The translations under genes were made by a program, and so were the position numbers. A stretch of 64,000 bases of DNA, from positions 34,662 to 98,661 of the forward strand of contig JAJZPG010000011.1 in NCBI GenBank assembly GCA_021811235.1, read 5' to 3'. Source of the stretch: Pseudomonadota bacterium (GTDB taxonomy: Bacteria; Pseudomonadota; Gammaproteobacteria; Burkholderiales; Thiobacillaceae). A model generated the notes under the pieces. It was not told where the DNA came from and did not search any database. It saw nothing but the letters and a program-made list of their open reading frames with translations. Positions 9,523 through 18,192 of this stretch are shown here, piece by piece; positions within the stretch are counted from its first letter, which is position 1, and each line of letters starts with the position of its first letter.

Positions 9523-10896
9523 GTGAAAATCATCATCCTCGGCGCCGGCCAGGTCGGCGCCAACCTGGCGGAAAGCCTGGTTGCCGAAAACAACGACATC
9601 ACCGTCATCGACCTCGACGCCGCCCGTCTGGCGCTGCTGCAGGACCGTTTCGACCTGCGCACCGTGCGCGGCCATGCCGCGCACCCCTCGATCCTCAAGA
9701 AAGCCGGCGCGGACGACGCCGACATGCTGGTCGCGGTGACGCAAAGCGACGAGACCAACCTGGTGGCGTGCCGGCTCGCCGCCACCCTGTTCAACATTCC
9801 CACCCGCATCGCGCGCATCCGCTCCAACGACTTTCTCGGACTCGAGGCCGGCTTTCTCGCCGAGCATTTCGGCGTCGACGACGTCATCAGCCCCGAGCAG
9901 GAGGTGACCGACACCCTGCGCCGCCTGATCGAACACCCGGAGGCGCTGCAAGTGCTCGACTTCGCCGCAGGCAAGATTCGCCTGGTGGCGGTGCGTGCCT
10001 ATCACGGCGGTCCGCTGGTGGGGCACGAGTTGCAGGACATCAAGCGCCACATGCCGAACCTGGAGTGCCGCATCCCGGCGATCTACCGTCGCGACCGCGG
10101 CATCGTCCCCAAGGGCATCACGGTGATCGAGCCCGGCGACGAGGTGTTCTTTCTAGCTCGCAAGCAGGACATCCCCTCGGTGATGCGTGAACTGCGCCGC
10201 ATGGAGCGGCCGGTCAAGCGCGTCATGATCGCCGGCGGCGGCAACATCGGCCGGCGCCTGGCGGCGCGGATCGAGCGCGACTACGACGTCAAGGTGATCG
10301 ACCACAACAAGACCGTCAGCAACCTGCTGGCCGAGCAGCTGCATCACACGCTGGTCCTGCAGGGCGACGCCACCGACGAAGACCTGCTGGAGCAGGAGAA
10401 CATCGAATCGATCGACGTGTTCTGCGCGCTCACCAACGACGACGAAGACAACATCATGTCGGCGCTGCTCGCCAAGCGCATGGGCGCGCAGCGGGTGATC
10501 GCGCTGATCAACCGCTCGGCGTACGTCAACCTGGTGCAGGGCGGCGAGATCGATATCGCCATCTCGCCGGCGCAGGCGACGGTCGGACCGCTTCTGTCGA
10601 AGATCCGCCGCGGCGACATGGCGGCGGTGCACAGCCTGCGCCGCGGCGCCGCCGAAGTGCTCGAAATCGTCGTCCACGGGGACATGAAGACCTCCAAGGT
10701 CGTCGGCCGGCGCATCGGCGACGTGGCGCTGCCGGAAGGCGCCTCGATCGCAGCCATCATCCGCAACGAGGATGTCGTCATCGCGCACCACGACACGCTG
10801 ATCGAGGCGGAAGACCACCTCATCGTGTTCGCGCTCAACAAACGCATCATTCCCAAGGTCGAAAAACTGTTCCAGGTCGGATTCGGCTTCTTCTGA
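9523..10896 (+). CDS. trkA: Trk system potassium uptake protein TrkA
   Basis: 457 residues, GTG start. Cytoplasmic nucleotide-gated regulator of the TrkH K+ channel. It has two tandem RCK units, each with a Rossmann NAD-binding domain (IIILGAGQVGANLAESL at residue 2 and VMIAGGGNIGRRLAARI at about 236) followed by a TrkA-C domain. Full length for the two-domain proteobacterial TrkA. Two trkH genes follow directly, the first 6 bp downstream, so the cluster encodes a complete Trk system downstream of ntrYX, a gene order common in betaproteobacteria. Confidence 0.97.
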   Translation: MKIIILGAGQVGANLAESLVAENNDITVIDLDAARLALLQDRFDLRTVRGHAAHPSILKKAGADDADMLVAVTQSDETNLVACRLAATLFNIPTRIARIRSNDFLGLEAGFLAEHFGVDDVISPEQEVTDTLRRLIEHPEALQVLDFAAGKIRLVAVRAYHGGPLVGHELQDIKRHMPNLECRIPAIYRRDRGIVPKGITVIEPGDEVFFLARKQDIPSVMRELRRMERPVKRVMIAGGGNIGRRLAARIERDYDVKVIDHNKTVSNLLAEQLHHTLVLQGDATDEDLLEQENIESIDVFCALTNDDEDNIMSALLAKRMGAQRVIALINRSAYVNLVQGGEIDIAISPAQATVGPLLSKIRRGDMAAVHSLRRGAAEVLEIVVHGDMKTSKVVGRRIGDVALPEGASIAAIIRNEDVVIAHHDTLIEAEDHLIVFALNKRIIPKVEKLFQVGFGFF

Positions 10897-10902
10897 GCCC
10901 CT

Positions 10903-12360
10903 ATGCACCGTCTTGCCCCTGTTCTGCACGTGCTTGGCCTGGTGATCCTGATTTTCTCCTTCACCATGCTGGCACCGCTGCTGACGGCGCTTTTTGTCCA
11001 CGACGCGGCGCAATACGCGTTCGACGAATCCTTTGCCGCCACGTTGATCGCCGGCTTTGTCCTGTGGCTGGTCGGGCGGCGCTGGCGGCGCGAGCTCAAG
11101 GTGCGCGACGGCTTCCTGCTGGTGCTGCTGGTGTGGACCGGGCTGCCCGCATTCGCCACCCTGCCTTTCCTGATCTACGCGCCGGACATGAGCTTCACCG
11201 ACGCGTATTTCGAGACCATTTCGGGACTGACCACCACCGGCGCGACGGTGATGAGCGGACTCGACACCCTGCCGCCCTCCCTCAACCTGTGGCGCCATCT
11301 GCTCAACTGGCTGGGCGGCATGGGCATCATCGTGCTGGCGGTGGCGATCCTGCCACTGCTGGGAATCGGCGGCCGGCAGCTGCTGAAGGCCGAGTTGCCC
11401 GGCCCGATCAAGGACAGCAAGCTCACCCCCCGCATCGCCGACACCGCCAAGCTGCTGTGGGCGATGTATGCAGTGCTCACCATGCTGTGCGTGCTGGCGC
11501 TCAAGCTTGCCGGCATGAGCTGGTTCGATGCCGTCTGCCACGCCTTCGCCGCGCTCAGCCTGGGCGGGTTTTCAACTCACGATGCCAGTGTCGGCTATTT
11601 CGATTCGCCGCTGATCGAGGCGGTATTGATCGTTTTCATGTTGCTGGCGGCGCTCAATTTCGTGACCCATTTTCTGGCCTTCCGCCAGCGCAGCCTGGCG
11701 GCCTACCGGGATGACCCCGAGGTCGCAGGCGTGCTCGGCCTGGTGATCATCAGCTGTCTCGGCATCAGCCTGTATGTCTGGCAGGCCGGCGTCTATCCGG
11801 AATTCCTCACGGCCTTGCGCCACGTCAGCTTCAACCTGGTCTCGATCGCCACCGATTGCGGCTTTGCCAGCACCGACTTCAACAGCTGGCCGATTTTTGC
11901 GCCGATGTGGATGCTGTTCCTCTCCTGCATCACCGCAAGTTCCGGTTCCACCGGCGGCGGCCTGAAGATGATCCGCGCGGTGCTGATGTTCCGCCAGGGC
12001 GTGCGCGAGCTGGAGCACCAGTTGCATCCCGCCGCGCGACTGCCGGTCAAGATCGGCACCCACGCGGTGCCCAACCAGATCGTGTTCGCGGTGCAGGCCT
12101 TCGTCATGATGTACGTCGCCACCATCGTCATGGCGACGATGGTGCTGCTGGCCAGCGGGCTCGATTTCGTCAGTGCGTTTTCCGCCGTCATCGCCTGCAT
12201 CAACAATGCGGGCCCCGGGCTCAACGAAGTCGGACCGGCAACCAACTATGCCGGGCTGAACGATTTCCAGACGTGGACCCTGGCGTTAACCATGCTGCTC
12301 GGGCGGCTCGAACTGTTCACGGTGTTCGTGCTGTTCACCCGCGCCTTCTGGCGCGCCTGA
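10903..12360 (+). CDS. trkH: Potassium uptake protein TrkH, first copy
   Basis: 485-residue integral membrane protein of the TrkH/KtrB family, with four pore repeats. Filter regions visible in order: SGLTTTGATV, LGGFSTHDAS, DCGFASTDFN and NNAGPGLN, each retaining the filter glycine. Also present are GGMGIIVLAVAILP and GSTGGGLKM typical of TrkH. It lies 6 bp behind trkA. A second paralogue follows, and residues beside the pore glycines differ between the two (for example DCGFAST here versus TLGFSTT in the second). Confidence 0.95.
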   Translation: MHRLAPVLHVLGLVILIFSFTMLAPLLTALFVHDAAQYAFDESFAATLIAGFVLWLVGRRWRRELKVRDGFLLVLLVWTGLPAFATLPFLIYAPDMSFTDAYFETISGLTTTGATVMSGLDTLPPSLNLWRHLLNWLGGMGIIVLAVAILPLLGIGGRQLLKAELPGPIKDSKLTPRIADTAKLLWAMYAVLTMLCVLALKLAGMSWFDAVCHAFAALSLGGFSTHDASVGYFDSPLIEAVLIVFMLLAALNFVTHFLAFRQRSLAAYRDDPEVAGVLGLVIISCLGISLYVWQAGVYPEFLTALRHVSFNLVSIATDCGFASTDFNSWPIFAPMWMLFLSCITASSGSTGGGLKMIRAVLMFRQGVRELEHQLHPAARLPVKIGTHAVPNQIVFAVQAFVMMYVATIVMATMVLLASGLDFVSAFSAVIACINNAGPGLNEVGPATNYAGLNDFQTWTLALTMLLGRLELFTVFVLFTRAFWRA

Positions 12361-12415
12361 AGGCGGTCGCTGGTAACATCGCCTTCATGTCGATTCCGGT
12401 TAGACGGAACGTTTG

Positions 12416-13873
12416 ATGTCGCAAATCCTGCCTGTCGTCCACATCCTGTCGAAAGTGCTGATGCTGTTTGCGTTGGCCTTTCTGCTGCCGCTCGGCGTGT
12501 CGATCGCGCTGAACGACGGCGCGCAGCTGGCGTATGACGAAGCCATCCTGATCACTTTTCTTTCCGGGGCGGTGCTATGGCTGGTTTCGCGCCGCGGCAA
12601 GCGCGAACTGCAGACGCGCGACGGCTTTCTGCTGGTGGTGCTGATCTGGGCCGTGCTGCCGGTGTATTCGGCGATCCCCCTGCTCGCCCACATACCGGAG
12701 CTCAGCTTCACCGATGCCTATTTCGAGGCCGTCTCGGGGTTGACGGCGACCGGCGCTACCGTACTGTCCGGGCTCGACACCCTGCCGCCCTCGATCAACA
12801 TCTGGCGCACCCAGATGCACTGGATCGGCGGCATGGGCGTGATCGTGCTGGTGGTCGCGGTGCTGCCCATGCTGGGCGTCGGCGGCCGTCAGCTGTTCAA
12901 GGCCGAAACGCCGACGCCGATGAAGGACAGCAAGCTCACCCCGCGCATGGCCGAAACCGCCAAGGGCTTGTGGCAGGTCTATGCGCTGATCACCCTCGTC
13001 TGCATGGCCGCGCTGTGGGCCGGCGGCATGAGCTGGATCGATGCCGTGGTCCACGGCTTCAGCGTGATGGGGCTGGGCGGGTTGTCGTCGCACGACGCCA
13101 GCATGGCCTACTTCGACTCGGTGCTGCTCGAGAGCATTGTCATGCTGTTCGCGCTGATCGCCGCGGTCAGCTTTTCCACCCACTTCATGGCTTTCCACAC
13201 GCGCAGCTTGCTGAGCTACCGCTTCGATTCGGAAATCCGCTGGACCTTCGGCGTGCTCGGCGTCAGCGTCCTCGTCCTCACCGCGTTCCTGCTGTACAAG
13301 GGCTTCTACCTCGATTTTCCCGAAGCCTTCCGCCACGCCGCGTTCAACACCGTTTCGGTCGCCACCACACTCGGCTTTTCCACCACCGACTACAACGTGT
13401 GGCCGTATTTCGCGCCGCTGTGGATGCTCTTCCTGTCGAGCTTCGTCGCCAGCTCCGGTTCCACCGGCGGCGGCATCAAGATGCTGCGGGCGGTGCTGCT
13501 CTACAAGCAGGTCTATCGCGAACTCACCAAGCTGGTGCATCCCAGCGCGCAGGTCCACACCAAGCTCGGCACCCAACCGGTCCCGCCCAAGATCATCTAC
13601 GCGGTGCTGGCCTTCCTGTTCATCTACGTCGCGTCGATCGTCCTCCTGTCCTTCGTCCTGTCCGCGTCGGGTCTGGACGTCTTCACCGCGTTCACCGCGG
13701 TGGTGGCGATGGTCAACAACACCGGCCCCGGCCTCGGCCAGGTCGGCCCCGCCAGCACCTACGCCGTGCTCAACGACTTCCAGACCTGGGTATGCAGTTT
13801 CGCCATGCTGTTGGGACGGCTGGAGTTCTTCACCTTGCTGGTGGTGCTGACGCCGGTTTTCTGGAGAAAGTGA
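12416..13873 (+). CDS. trkH: Potassium uptake protein TrkH, second copy
   Basis: 485 residues from the ATG at 12416. Same family and layout as the preceding gene: SGLTATGATV, LGGLSSHDAS, TLGFSTTDYN and NNTGPGLG mark the four filters. The two copies align end to end with long shared blocks such as FTDAYFE and KDSKLTPR but differ throughout, so this is an old duplication rather than a recent tandem copy. Both could use the single TrkA. The stop overlaps the next gene's ATG (TGATG). Confidence 0.94.
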   Translation: MSQILPVVHILSKVLMLFALAFLLPLGVSIALNDGAQLAYDEAILITFLSGAVLWLVSRRGKRELQTRDGFLLVVLIWAVLPVYSAIPLLAHIPELSFTDAYFEAVSGLTATGATVLSGLDTLPPSINIWRTQMHWIGGMGVIVLVVAVLPMLGVGGRQLFKAETPTPMKDSKLTPRMAETAKGLWQVYALITLVCMAALWAGGMSWIDAVVHGFSVMGLGGLSSHDASMAYFDSVLLESIVMLFALIAAVSFSTHFMAFHTRSLLSYRFDSEIRWTFGVLGVSVLVLTAFLLYKGFYLDFPEAFRHAAFNTVSVATTLGFSTTDYNVWPYFAPLWMLFLSSFVASSGSTGGGIKMLRAVLLYKQVYRELTKLVHPSAQVHTKLGTQPVPPKIIYAVLAFLFIYVASIVLLSFVLSASGLDVFTAFTAVVAMVNNTGPGLGQVGPASTYAVLNDFQTWVCSFAMLLGRLEFFTLLVVLTPVFWRK

Positions 13874-14208
13874 TGTCCATGATCGACAATTTCGAAGCCA
13901 TGCTCGCCGCCGGCCGCGACAACGCGCTGCTGCGCTATTCGCTCGGCAACGAATACCTCAAAGCGGGCGATGCCGCCAAGGCGGCCGAGCACCTGCGCCG
14001 CGCGGTCGAGCACGACCCGAAGTATTCGGCCGCCTGGAAGCTGCTCGGCCGCGCGCTTGCCGACGCGAATGCGTTGGACGAGGCGCTCGCCGCCTACCGT
14101 CAGGGCATCGCGGTGGCCGAGGCGCGCGGCGACGTGCAGGCGGCCAAGGAGATGGGCGTGTTCACGCGGCGAATTGAAAAGCAGCTTGGGTTAAAATCCG
14201 GGGATTGA
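13873..14208 (+). CDS. Small tetratricopeptide-repeat protein
   Basis: 111 residues made mainly of TPR helices: LRYSLGNEYLKAGDAAKAAEHL and AAWKLLGRALADANALDEAL show the repeat signature with small residues at the usual places. No signal peptide or catalytic motif is seen. It overlaps the trkH stop by one base and precedes yggX by 18 bp, so it is in the same transcription unit. TPR proteins mediate protein-protein contacts; the partner is unknown. Confidence 0.82.
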   Translation: MSMIDNFEAMLAAGRDNALLRYSLGNEYLKAGDAAKAAEHLRRAVEHDPKYSAAWKLLGRALADANALDEALAAYRQGIAVAEARGDVQAAKEMGVFTRRIEKQLGLKSGD

Positions 14209-14226
14209 ATTTTTCAGGAGCAGCAA

Positions 14227-14502
14227 ATGACGCGCATGGTGAATTGTGTGAAGCTCGGCCGCGAAGCCGAAGGCCTGGCTTTCCCGCCGGTGCCGGGCGA
14301 GCTTGGCAAGAAGATTTTCGAGAACGTGTCGAAGGAAGCCTGGAGCGGCTGGCAGCGCCAGCAGACCATGCTGATCAACGAGAACCGCCTCAATCTGGCC
14401 GACCCGCAGGCGCGCAGCTACCTGATGGAACAGATGAGCCGCTACTTCTTCGGCGGCGGCAATGTCGATGCGGCTGCAGGCTACGTGCCGCCCAGCAAGT
14501 AA
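14227..14502 (+). CDS. yggX: Fe(2+)-trafficking protein YggX
   Basis: 91 residues, full family length. It begins [17 protein letters not shown] with the conserved Cys7, followed by [19 protein letters not shown] and the C-terminal YFFGGG. YggX protects Fe-S clusters from oxidative damage and has been linked to iron handling. A ribosome-binding site (CAGGAGCAG) precedes the ATG. It is the last gene of the rightward run and ends just before a strong palindromic terminator. Confidence 0.96.
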   Translation: MTRMVNCVKLGREAEGLAFPPVPGELGKKIFENVSKEAWSGWQRQQTMLINENRLNLADPQARSYLMEQMSRYFFGGGNVDAAAGYVPPSK

Positions 14503-14514
14503 GGCAAGGATGGC

Positions 14515-14554
14515 GCAATGGAAACGGGCTCCCGCGGGAGCCCGTTTCCATTGC
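14515..14554. terminator. Perfect 40-bp palindrome between convergent yggX and phoU
   Basis: Bases 14515-14534 are the exact reverse complement of 14535-14554, beginning GCAATGGAAACGGG. The element sits 13 bp after the yggX stop and 14 bp before the phoU stop (read from the other strand), the expected place for a bidirectional terminator. There is no long U-run, but the AT-containing stem base gives short T stretches on both strands. Confidence 0.85.
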
Positions 14555-14567
14555 CGCAGGCGGTCGG

Positions 14568-15269
14568 TCAAAGCACTTCCTTCTCGATTTCTTCCAGCGA
14601 GGTGTGGCGCACGTCCTTGCCCTTGACCATGTAGACGACGTATTCCGACATGTTCTTGGCGTGGTCGCCCATGCGTTCGATCGCCTTGGTGACGAACAGG
14701 ATGTCGATGAAGACCGAGATGGTGCGCGGGTCTTCCATCATGTAGGTGATGAGGTGGCGCAGGTTGAGGCGGAATTCTTCGTCGACCGACTGGTCCTGGC
14801 GCGCGATCTCCACCGCCTTGGTGGCGTCGAGACGGGCGAACCCGTCGAGCGCCTTCCTCAGCATGTCGAGCACCAGGTCGCCCATGTATTTGACTTCGGA
14901 GAAGCGCGGCAGGCTGATGCGCTCGGCCTGGTGGATCAGCTTCGCCATGCGCGCGATCTTGGCGGCCTCGTCGCCGATGCGTTCGAGGTCGGTGATGGTC
15001 TTCACCACCATCATCACCATGCGCAGGTCGGAGGCGGTGGGCTGGCGCCGCGCGATGATGTGGGTGCAGTCCTCGTCGATCGCCACTTCCAGTGCATTGA
15101 CGTTGTGGTCGTTGGTGTCCACCCGGCTGGCCAATTCCATGTTGCCCGAGATGAGCGCCTCGATCGCGTTGGTGATTTGTTCCTCGACTAGGCCACCCAT
15201 TTTCAGCACGCTGGCACGCACGGCTTCCAGCTCGGCGTCGAACTGCTTGTAGGTATGTTCAGTTGGCAC
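14568..15269 (-). CDS. phoU: Phosphate signalling complex protein PhoU
   Basis: 233 residues built of two three-helix PhoU repeats, each with the metal-binding signature: TITDLERIGDEAAKIA (first) and AIERMGDHAKNMSEYV (second). PhoU links the Pst transporter to the PhoR/PhoB system and represses the regulon when phosphate is plentiful. pst and phoBR genes are not next to it here, which is common. A good -10 (TATAAT) lies upstream on the same strand. Confidence 0.96.
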   Translation of the reverse strand: MPTEHTYKQFDAELEAVRASVLKMGGLVEEQITNAIEALISGNMELASRVDTNDHNVNALEVAIDEDCTHIIARRQPTASDLRMVMMVVKTITDLERIGDEAAKIARMAKLIHQAERISLPRFSEVKYMGDLVLDMLRKALDGFARLDATKAVEIARQDQSVDEEFRLNLRHLITYMMEDPRTISVFIDILFVTKAIERMGDHAKNMSEYVVYMVKGKDVRHTSLEEIEKEVL

Positions 15270-15299
15270 GGTGTTGCCCTCTCCAGTAATCCACTTTTA

Positions 15300-15305
15300 A
15301 TTATA
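15300..15305 (-). promoter_or_regulatory. Candidate -10 element upstream of phoU
   Basis: On the reverse strand a consensus TATAAT lies 31 bases before the phoU ATG. No good -35 is seen at the right spacing; instead GCGTCATAAAAC lies directly upstream and resembles one half of a Pho box (CTGTCATAAA). Activation by PhoB is therefore possible but unproven. Confidence 0.4.
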
Positions 15306-15341
15306 TGCCCCGTTTTATGACGCTTCCATGTCCGACAAGGT

Positions 15342-15761
15342 TCAGCGGGTGCTGAAGGGCACCGCGTATCGGCTGCCGTCCAGGTCGACGTAGAGTATCC
15401 AGTCGCGCCGTCCGCTGACGCACACGGGCAGCGTCACCTTCGCGGCAAACGCGTCCTGTCCGGCCGGACGCAGGTCGTAGCGGTTGAAGCCCATGTCCAT
15501 GCCGACCATCTGGAATTCAGCGCTGACCCGGCTCACGTCCATTATCGCGACGCGCACCTCGAACGCCTCCATCGGTGCAGGCAGCGTCGAAAAACGCACG
15601 TGGGCCGGCTTGCCGCGATGCTCGAACGTGCAGCCAGTGAGCAGATCGGCACAGGTGACCGTCACCGCTTCGGCCGGGCGCTTCAGCCACCAGCCGGCGA
15701 CGGCGACCGCCAGCAGGGCGACGACCAAAAGCAGCGGCGCCAGCACCCTTTTCATGTCCAT
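15342..15761 (-). CDS. Hypothetical secreted or membrane-anchored protein
   Basis: 139 residues, unrecognised. The N-terminus (MKRVLAPLLLVVALLAVAVAGWWL) is a signal anchor or uncleaved signal peptide; the rest is predicted periplasmic and has three cysteines (TCADLLTGC and PVCVSG). The start overlaps the end of the Nudix/ThiE-like gene by 10 bases, so the two are translated from one mRNA. Two ATGs are possible (15761 and 15755). No catalytic motif is visible. Confidence 0.65.
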   Translation of the reverse strand: MDMKRVLAPLLLVVALLAVAVAGWWLKRPAEAVTVTCADLLTGCTFEHRGKPAHVRFSTLPAPMEAFEVRVAIMDVSRVSAEFQMVGMDMGFNRYDLRPAGQDAFAAKVTLPVCVSGRRDWILYVDLDGSRYAVPFSTR

Positions 15762-16693
15762 GCCCCACGCAGCAGGGCGACACCGTGCGCGCCGTGCGAC
15801 TGCGCGCGCGCCACGTCGTCGCGCTCCAGCCCGCCGAGGCCGTAGACCGGGATCGGGCTCGCGGCGGCGAGCGCCGAAAACGTCTCCCACCCCAGCGTGG
15901 GTGCGCCCGGATGGGTGAGCGTGGGCAGCACCGGCGAGAGCAGCGCGAAATCGGCGTCGATCGCCGCGGCATGCGCCAGCTCGGCGGCGTCATGGCACGA
16001 CACCCCCACCCACGCGCAGTCGGGGCGAGCAGACAATTTTGCGGCGGCGGACGAATCGAGGTGGACGCCGTCGGCGCCGGCGGCGCGCGCCAGGTCCAGC
16101 GAGCCGTTGACCAGCACGCGTGCGCCGTGCGTATGGGCGCGGCGCACGGTTTCGCGCGCGAGCTGCAGGCGCACGTCGTCGGGCAGCGACTTGTCGCGCA
16201 GCTGGATCAGCCGCAGGCCGTTGGCGAGCGCCACGTCCAGCCGGGCGAGGAAGGAATCCACGCCGAGCGACTCGGCGTGCGAAATCCCCAGAACGGACGG
16301 CAGCGTGAGCGCTTTCACGATCGGGAAATTGGCGGGCAGCAGCGGCGCGACCTCGACCGCGTCGGGCAATTGCCAGGAGAACACCTGCCCCTCGTGCGGA
16401 TGCGGCTCGCCCTGCCAGCCGAACACGCGGAAGAAATTCAGGCGCACCGTCGCATGCGGATATTCGAATACGCGGGTGATCCAGCGGCAGGGCGGCGTGA
16501 TCGCGATGCCGAGCTCCTCGTGCAGCTCGCGCGCGAGCGCGGCTTCCAGCGCCTCGCCCGGCTCGACCTTGCCGCCGGGGAATTCCCAGTAGCCGGCGTA
16601 GGCCTTGCCCGGCGGGCGTTGCGCCAGCAGCACGCGGCCGTCGGGCTGGGTCAGTACCGCGGCAACGACTTCGGTGATCGGCGTTTGCGTCAT
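15752..16693 (-). CDS. Nudix hydrolase fused to a thiamine-phosphate-synthase-like domain
   Basis: 313 residues. The N-terminal half is a MutT-type Nudix domain with the full box GGKVEPGEALEAALARELHE (about residues 36-58), predicted to hydrolyse nucleoside-diphosphate derivatives such as 8-oxo-dGTP. The C-terminal half (about 140-313) is a ThiE/TenI-like TIM barrel: QLRDKSLPD, GADGVHLDSS, GVSCHDAAEL and VYGLGGLERDDV. This Nudix-ThiE arrangement is known in beta- and gammaproteobacteria, where the second domain is of unproven activity. The start overlaps the DUF815 gene stop by 4 bases. Confidence 0.9.
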   Translation of the reverse strand: MTQTPITEVVAAVLTQPDGRVLLAQRPPGKAYAGYWEFPGGKVEPGEALEAALARELHEELGIAITPPCRWITRVFEYPHATVRLNFFRVFGWQGEPHPHEGQVFSWQLPDAVEVAPLLPANFPIVKALTLPSVLGISHAESLGVDSFLARLDVALANGLRLIQLRDKSLPDDVRLQLARETVRRAHTHGARVLVNGSLDLARAAGADGVHLDSSAAAKLSARPDCAWVGVSCHDAAELAHAAAIDADFALLSPVLPTLTHPGAPTLGWETFSALAAASPIPVYGLGGLERDDVARAQSHGAHGVALLRGAWT

Positions 16694-17526
16694 TGCTTTC
16701 CAGCCCAGTCGCGCGCGAACTGCCACGCCACCCGCCCGTTGCGGGCGCCGCGGCCGAGCGACCACTGCAGCGCGGCGCGCTCGAAGCCGTCGTCGGGCGG
16801 TGCGCCGAGGGCCGTGGCCCAATGGCGCGCGATGTCGAGATAGGTGTCCTGGTCCATCACGTGGAACGACACCCACAGTCCGAAGCGGTCCGACAGCGAG
16901 ACCTTTTCCTCGGTCGCCTCGCCCGGATGCACTTCGCCGCCGAGGTGTTTCGTTTCCAGGTTTTCCGCCATGTATTCCGGCATCAGGTGGCGGCGGTTCG
17001 ACGTCGCATAGATCAGCACATTGTCGGAAGGCCCCGCTAGGGAGCCGTCGAGCGCGGCCTTCAGGCTGGCATAGCCGGGTTCGTGCTCGGCGAACGTGAG
17101 GTCGTCGATGAAGACGATGAAGCGATAGTCGGCGTCCGCCAGCAGATCGAACAGATCGGGCAGGCTCGGCAGGCCGGCCTTGTCGACCTCGATCAGGCGC
17201 AGACCGCGCGAAGCGTACTTGGCGTGCACCGCCTTCACCAGGGAGGACTTGCCGCAGCCGCGCGCGCCGGTCAGCAGCACGTTGTTGGCGGGCTTGCCGG
17301 CGACGAACTGGCGCGTGTTGACGTCGACCCGCTGCTTCTGCTCGTCGATCGCCAACAAATCCTTCAGCGCCACCCGCTGCGGATGCAGGATGGGCTTGAG
17401 TCCGCCCGCCTGTGCCGACCAGCGCGCGGCGCGGACGGTTTTCCAGTCGGGCGTGGGGGCGGCAGGCGCGTCGAGGCGGTCGAGCAGGTGCGCAAGGCGC
17501 GGCAGCAGGGCGGCGAGGTCGATCAT
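16690..17526 (-). CDS. DUF815 family AAA+ ATPase
   Basis: 278 residues. AAA+ ATPase with Walker A GARGCGKSSLVK (about residue 86), Walker B RFIVFIDDL (about 135), a sensor-like YATSNRRHLMPEYM and the DUF815 segment SLSDRFGLWVSFHVMDQD. The family is widespread in proteobacteria beside mutT and argJ and its client is unknown. It precedes the Nudix gene with a 4-base ATGA overlap, so the two are translationally coupled. Confidence 0.92.
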   Translation of the reverse strand: MIDLAALLPRLAHLLDRLDAPAAPTPDWKTVRAARWSAQAGGLKPILHPQRVALKDLLAIDEQKQRVDVNTRQFVAGKPANNVLLTGARGCGKSSLVKAVHAKYASRGLRLIEVDKAGLPSLPDLFDLLADADYRFIVFIDDLTFAEHEPGYASLKAALDGSLAGPSDNVLIYATSNRRHLMPEYMAENLETKHLGGEVHPGEATEEKVSLSDRFGLWVSFHVMDQDTYLDIARHWATALGAPPDDGFERAALQWSLGRGARNGRVAWQFARDWAGKQ

Positions 17527-17669
17527 GCCGTGATTCTAGCGACCCTGCCGCCACTTAAGAAAAATTTAGGCTCCAGCTAGCAAAGACTTAGCAACGCGCC
17601 GCCGCCAAGCCGCCTAAGCTGCCGGTCTTTCGGGTGCGCCGTGCACCCACAGACGACCGAGGAGAAAAC

Positions 17670-18155
17670 ATGAACGCAACCCTGAAAATCGCCACGCTCC
17701 TGCTTGCGGGCACGACGAGCCTGGCCTGGGCCGGCCAGGCGGCCGACATCCGCCACGGCCGTTATCTGATCCAGACCTCCGGCTGCAACGATTGCCACAC
17801 CACCGGCTACATGCAGAAGGACGGCCACGTGCCCGAGGCCGAATGGTTGGCCGGCGACGCACTGGGCTGGCAGGGCCCGTGGGGCACGACCTACCCGGCC
17901 AACCTGCGCCTGCTGTTCAGCCGGATGGACGAGAAGGCCTGGCTGGTCCGGGCGCGCCAGCCGATGCGTCCGCCGATGCCGTCGCCCAGCCTGCGTGCGA
18001 TGAGCGATGCCGATCTCAAGGCGATCTACCGTTACGTGAAGAGCCTCGGTGCGGCTGGCCAGCCAGCGCCCGCCTACGTCCCGCCGGGCGGGAAGGTGGT
18101 GACGCCGTACTTCGATTTCACCCCGAAGAACCTGCCGGCGATGGCGAAGAAGTAA
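17670..18155 (+). CDS. Monohaem cytochrome c, periplasmic
   Basis: 161 residues with a signal peptide (KIATLLLAGTTSLAWA) and one haem-attachment motif CNDCH at about residue 38; a Met in RQPMRPPMPSP is a candidate axial ligand. Probably an electron carrier in the periplasm. GAGGAG lies close before the ATG. The sulfotransferase gene starts 37 bp downstream on the same strand. The specific redox partner cannot be read from the sequence. Confidence 0.88.
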   Translation: MNATLKIATLLLAGTTSLAWAGQAADIRHGRYLIQTSGCNDCHTTGYMQKDGHVPEAEWLAGDALGWQGPWGTTYPANLRLLFSRMDEKAWLVRARQPMRPPMPSPSLRAMSDADLKAIYRYVKSLGAAGQPAPAYVPPGGKVVTPYFDFTPKNLPAMAKK

Positions 18156-18192
18156 GCCGCTCCCGCACGTGGAACCGACCCCGGAGACTGCA

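Noticed and set aside
10903..13873. Tandem trkH as a recent duplication or assembly artefact
   Set aside because: The two genes differ throughout at amino-acid level, so both are long established.
14515..14554. The 40-bp palindrome as an insertion-sequence end or phage site
   Set aside because: There is no transposase or target duplication, and its position between two convergent stops fits a terminator.
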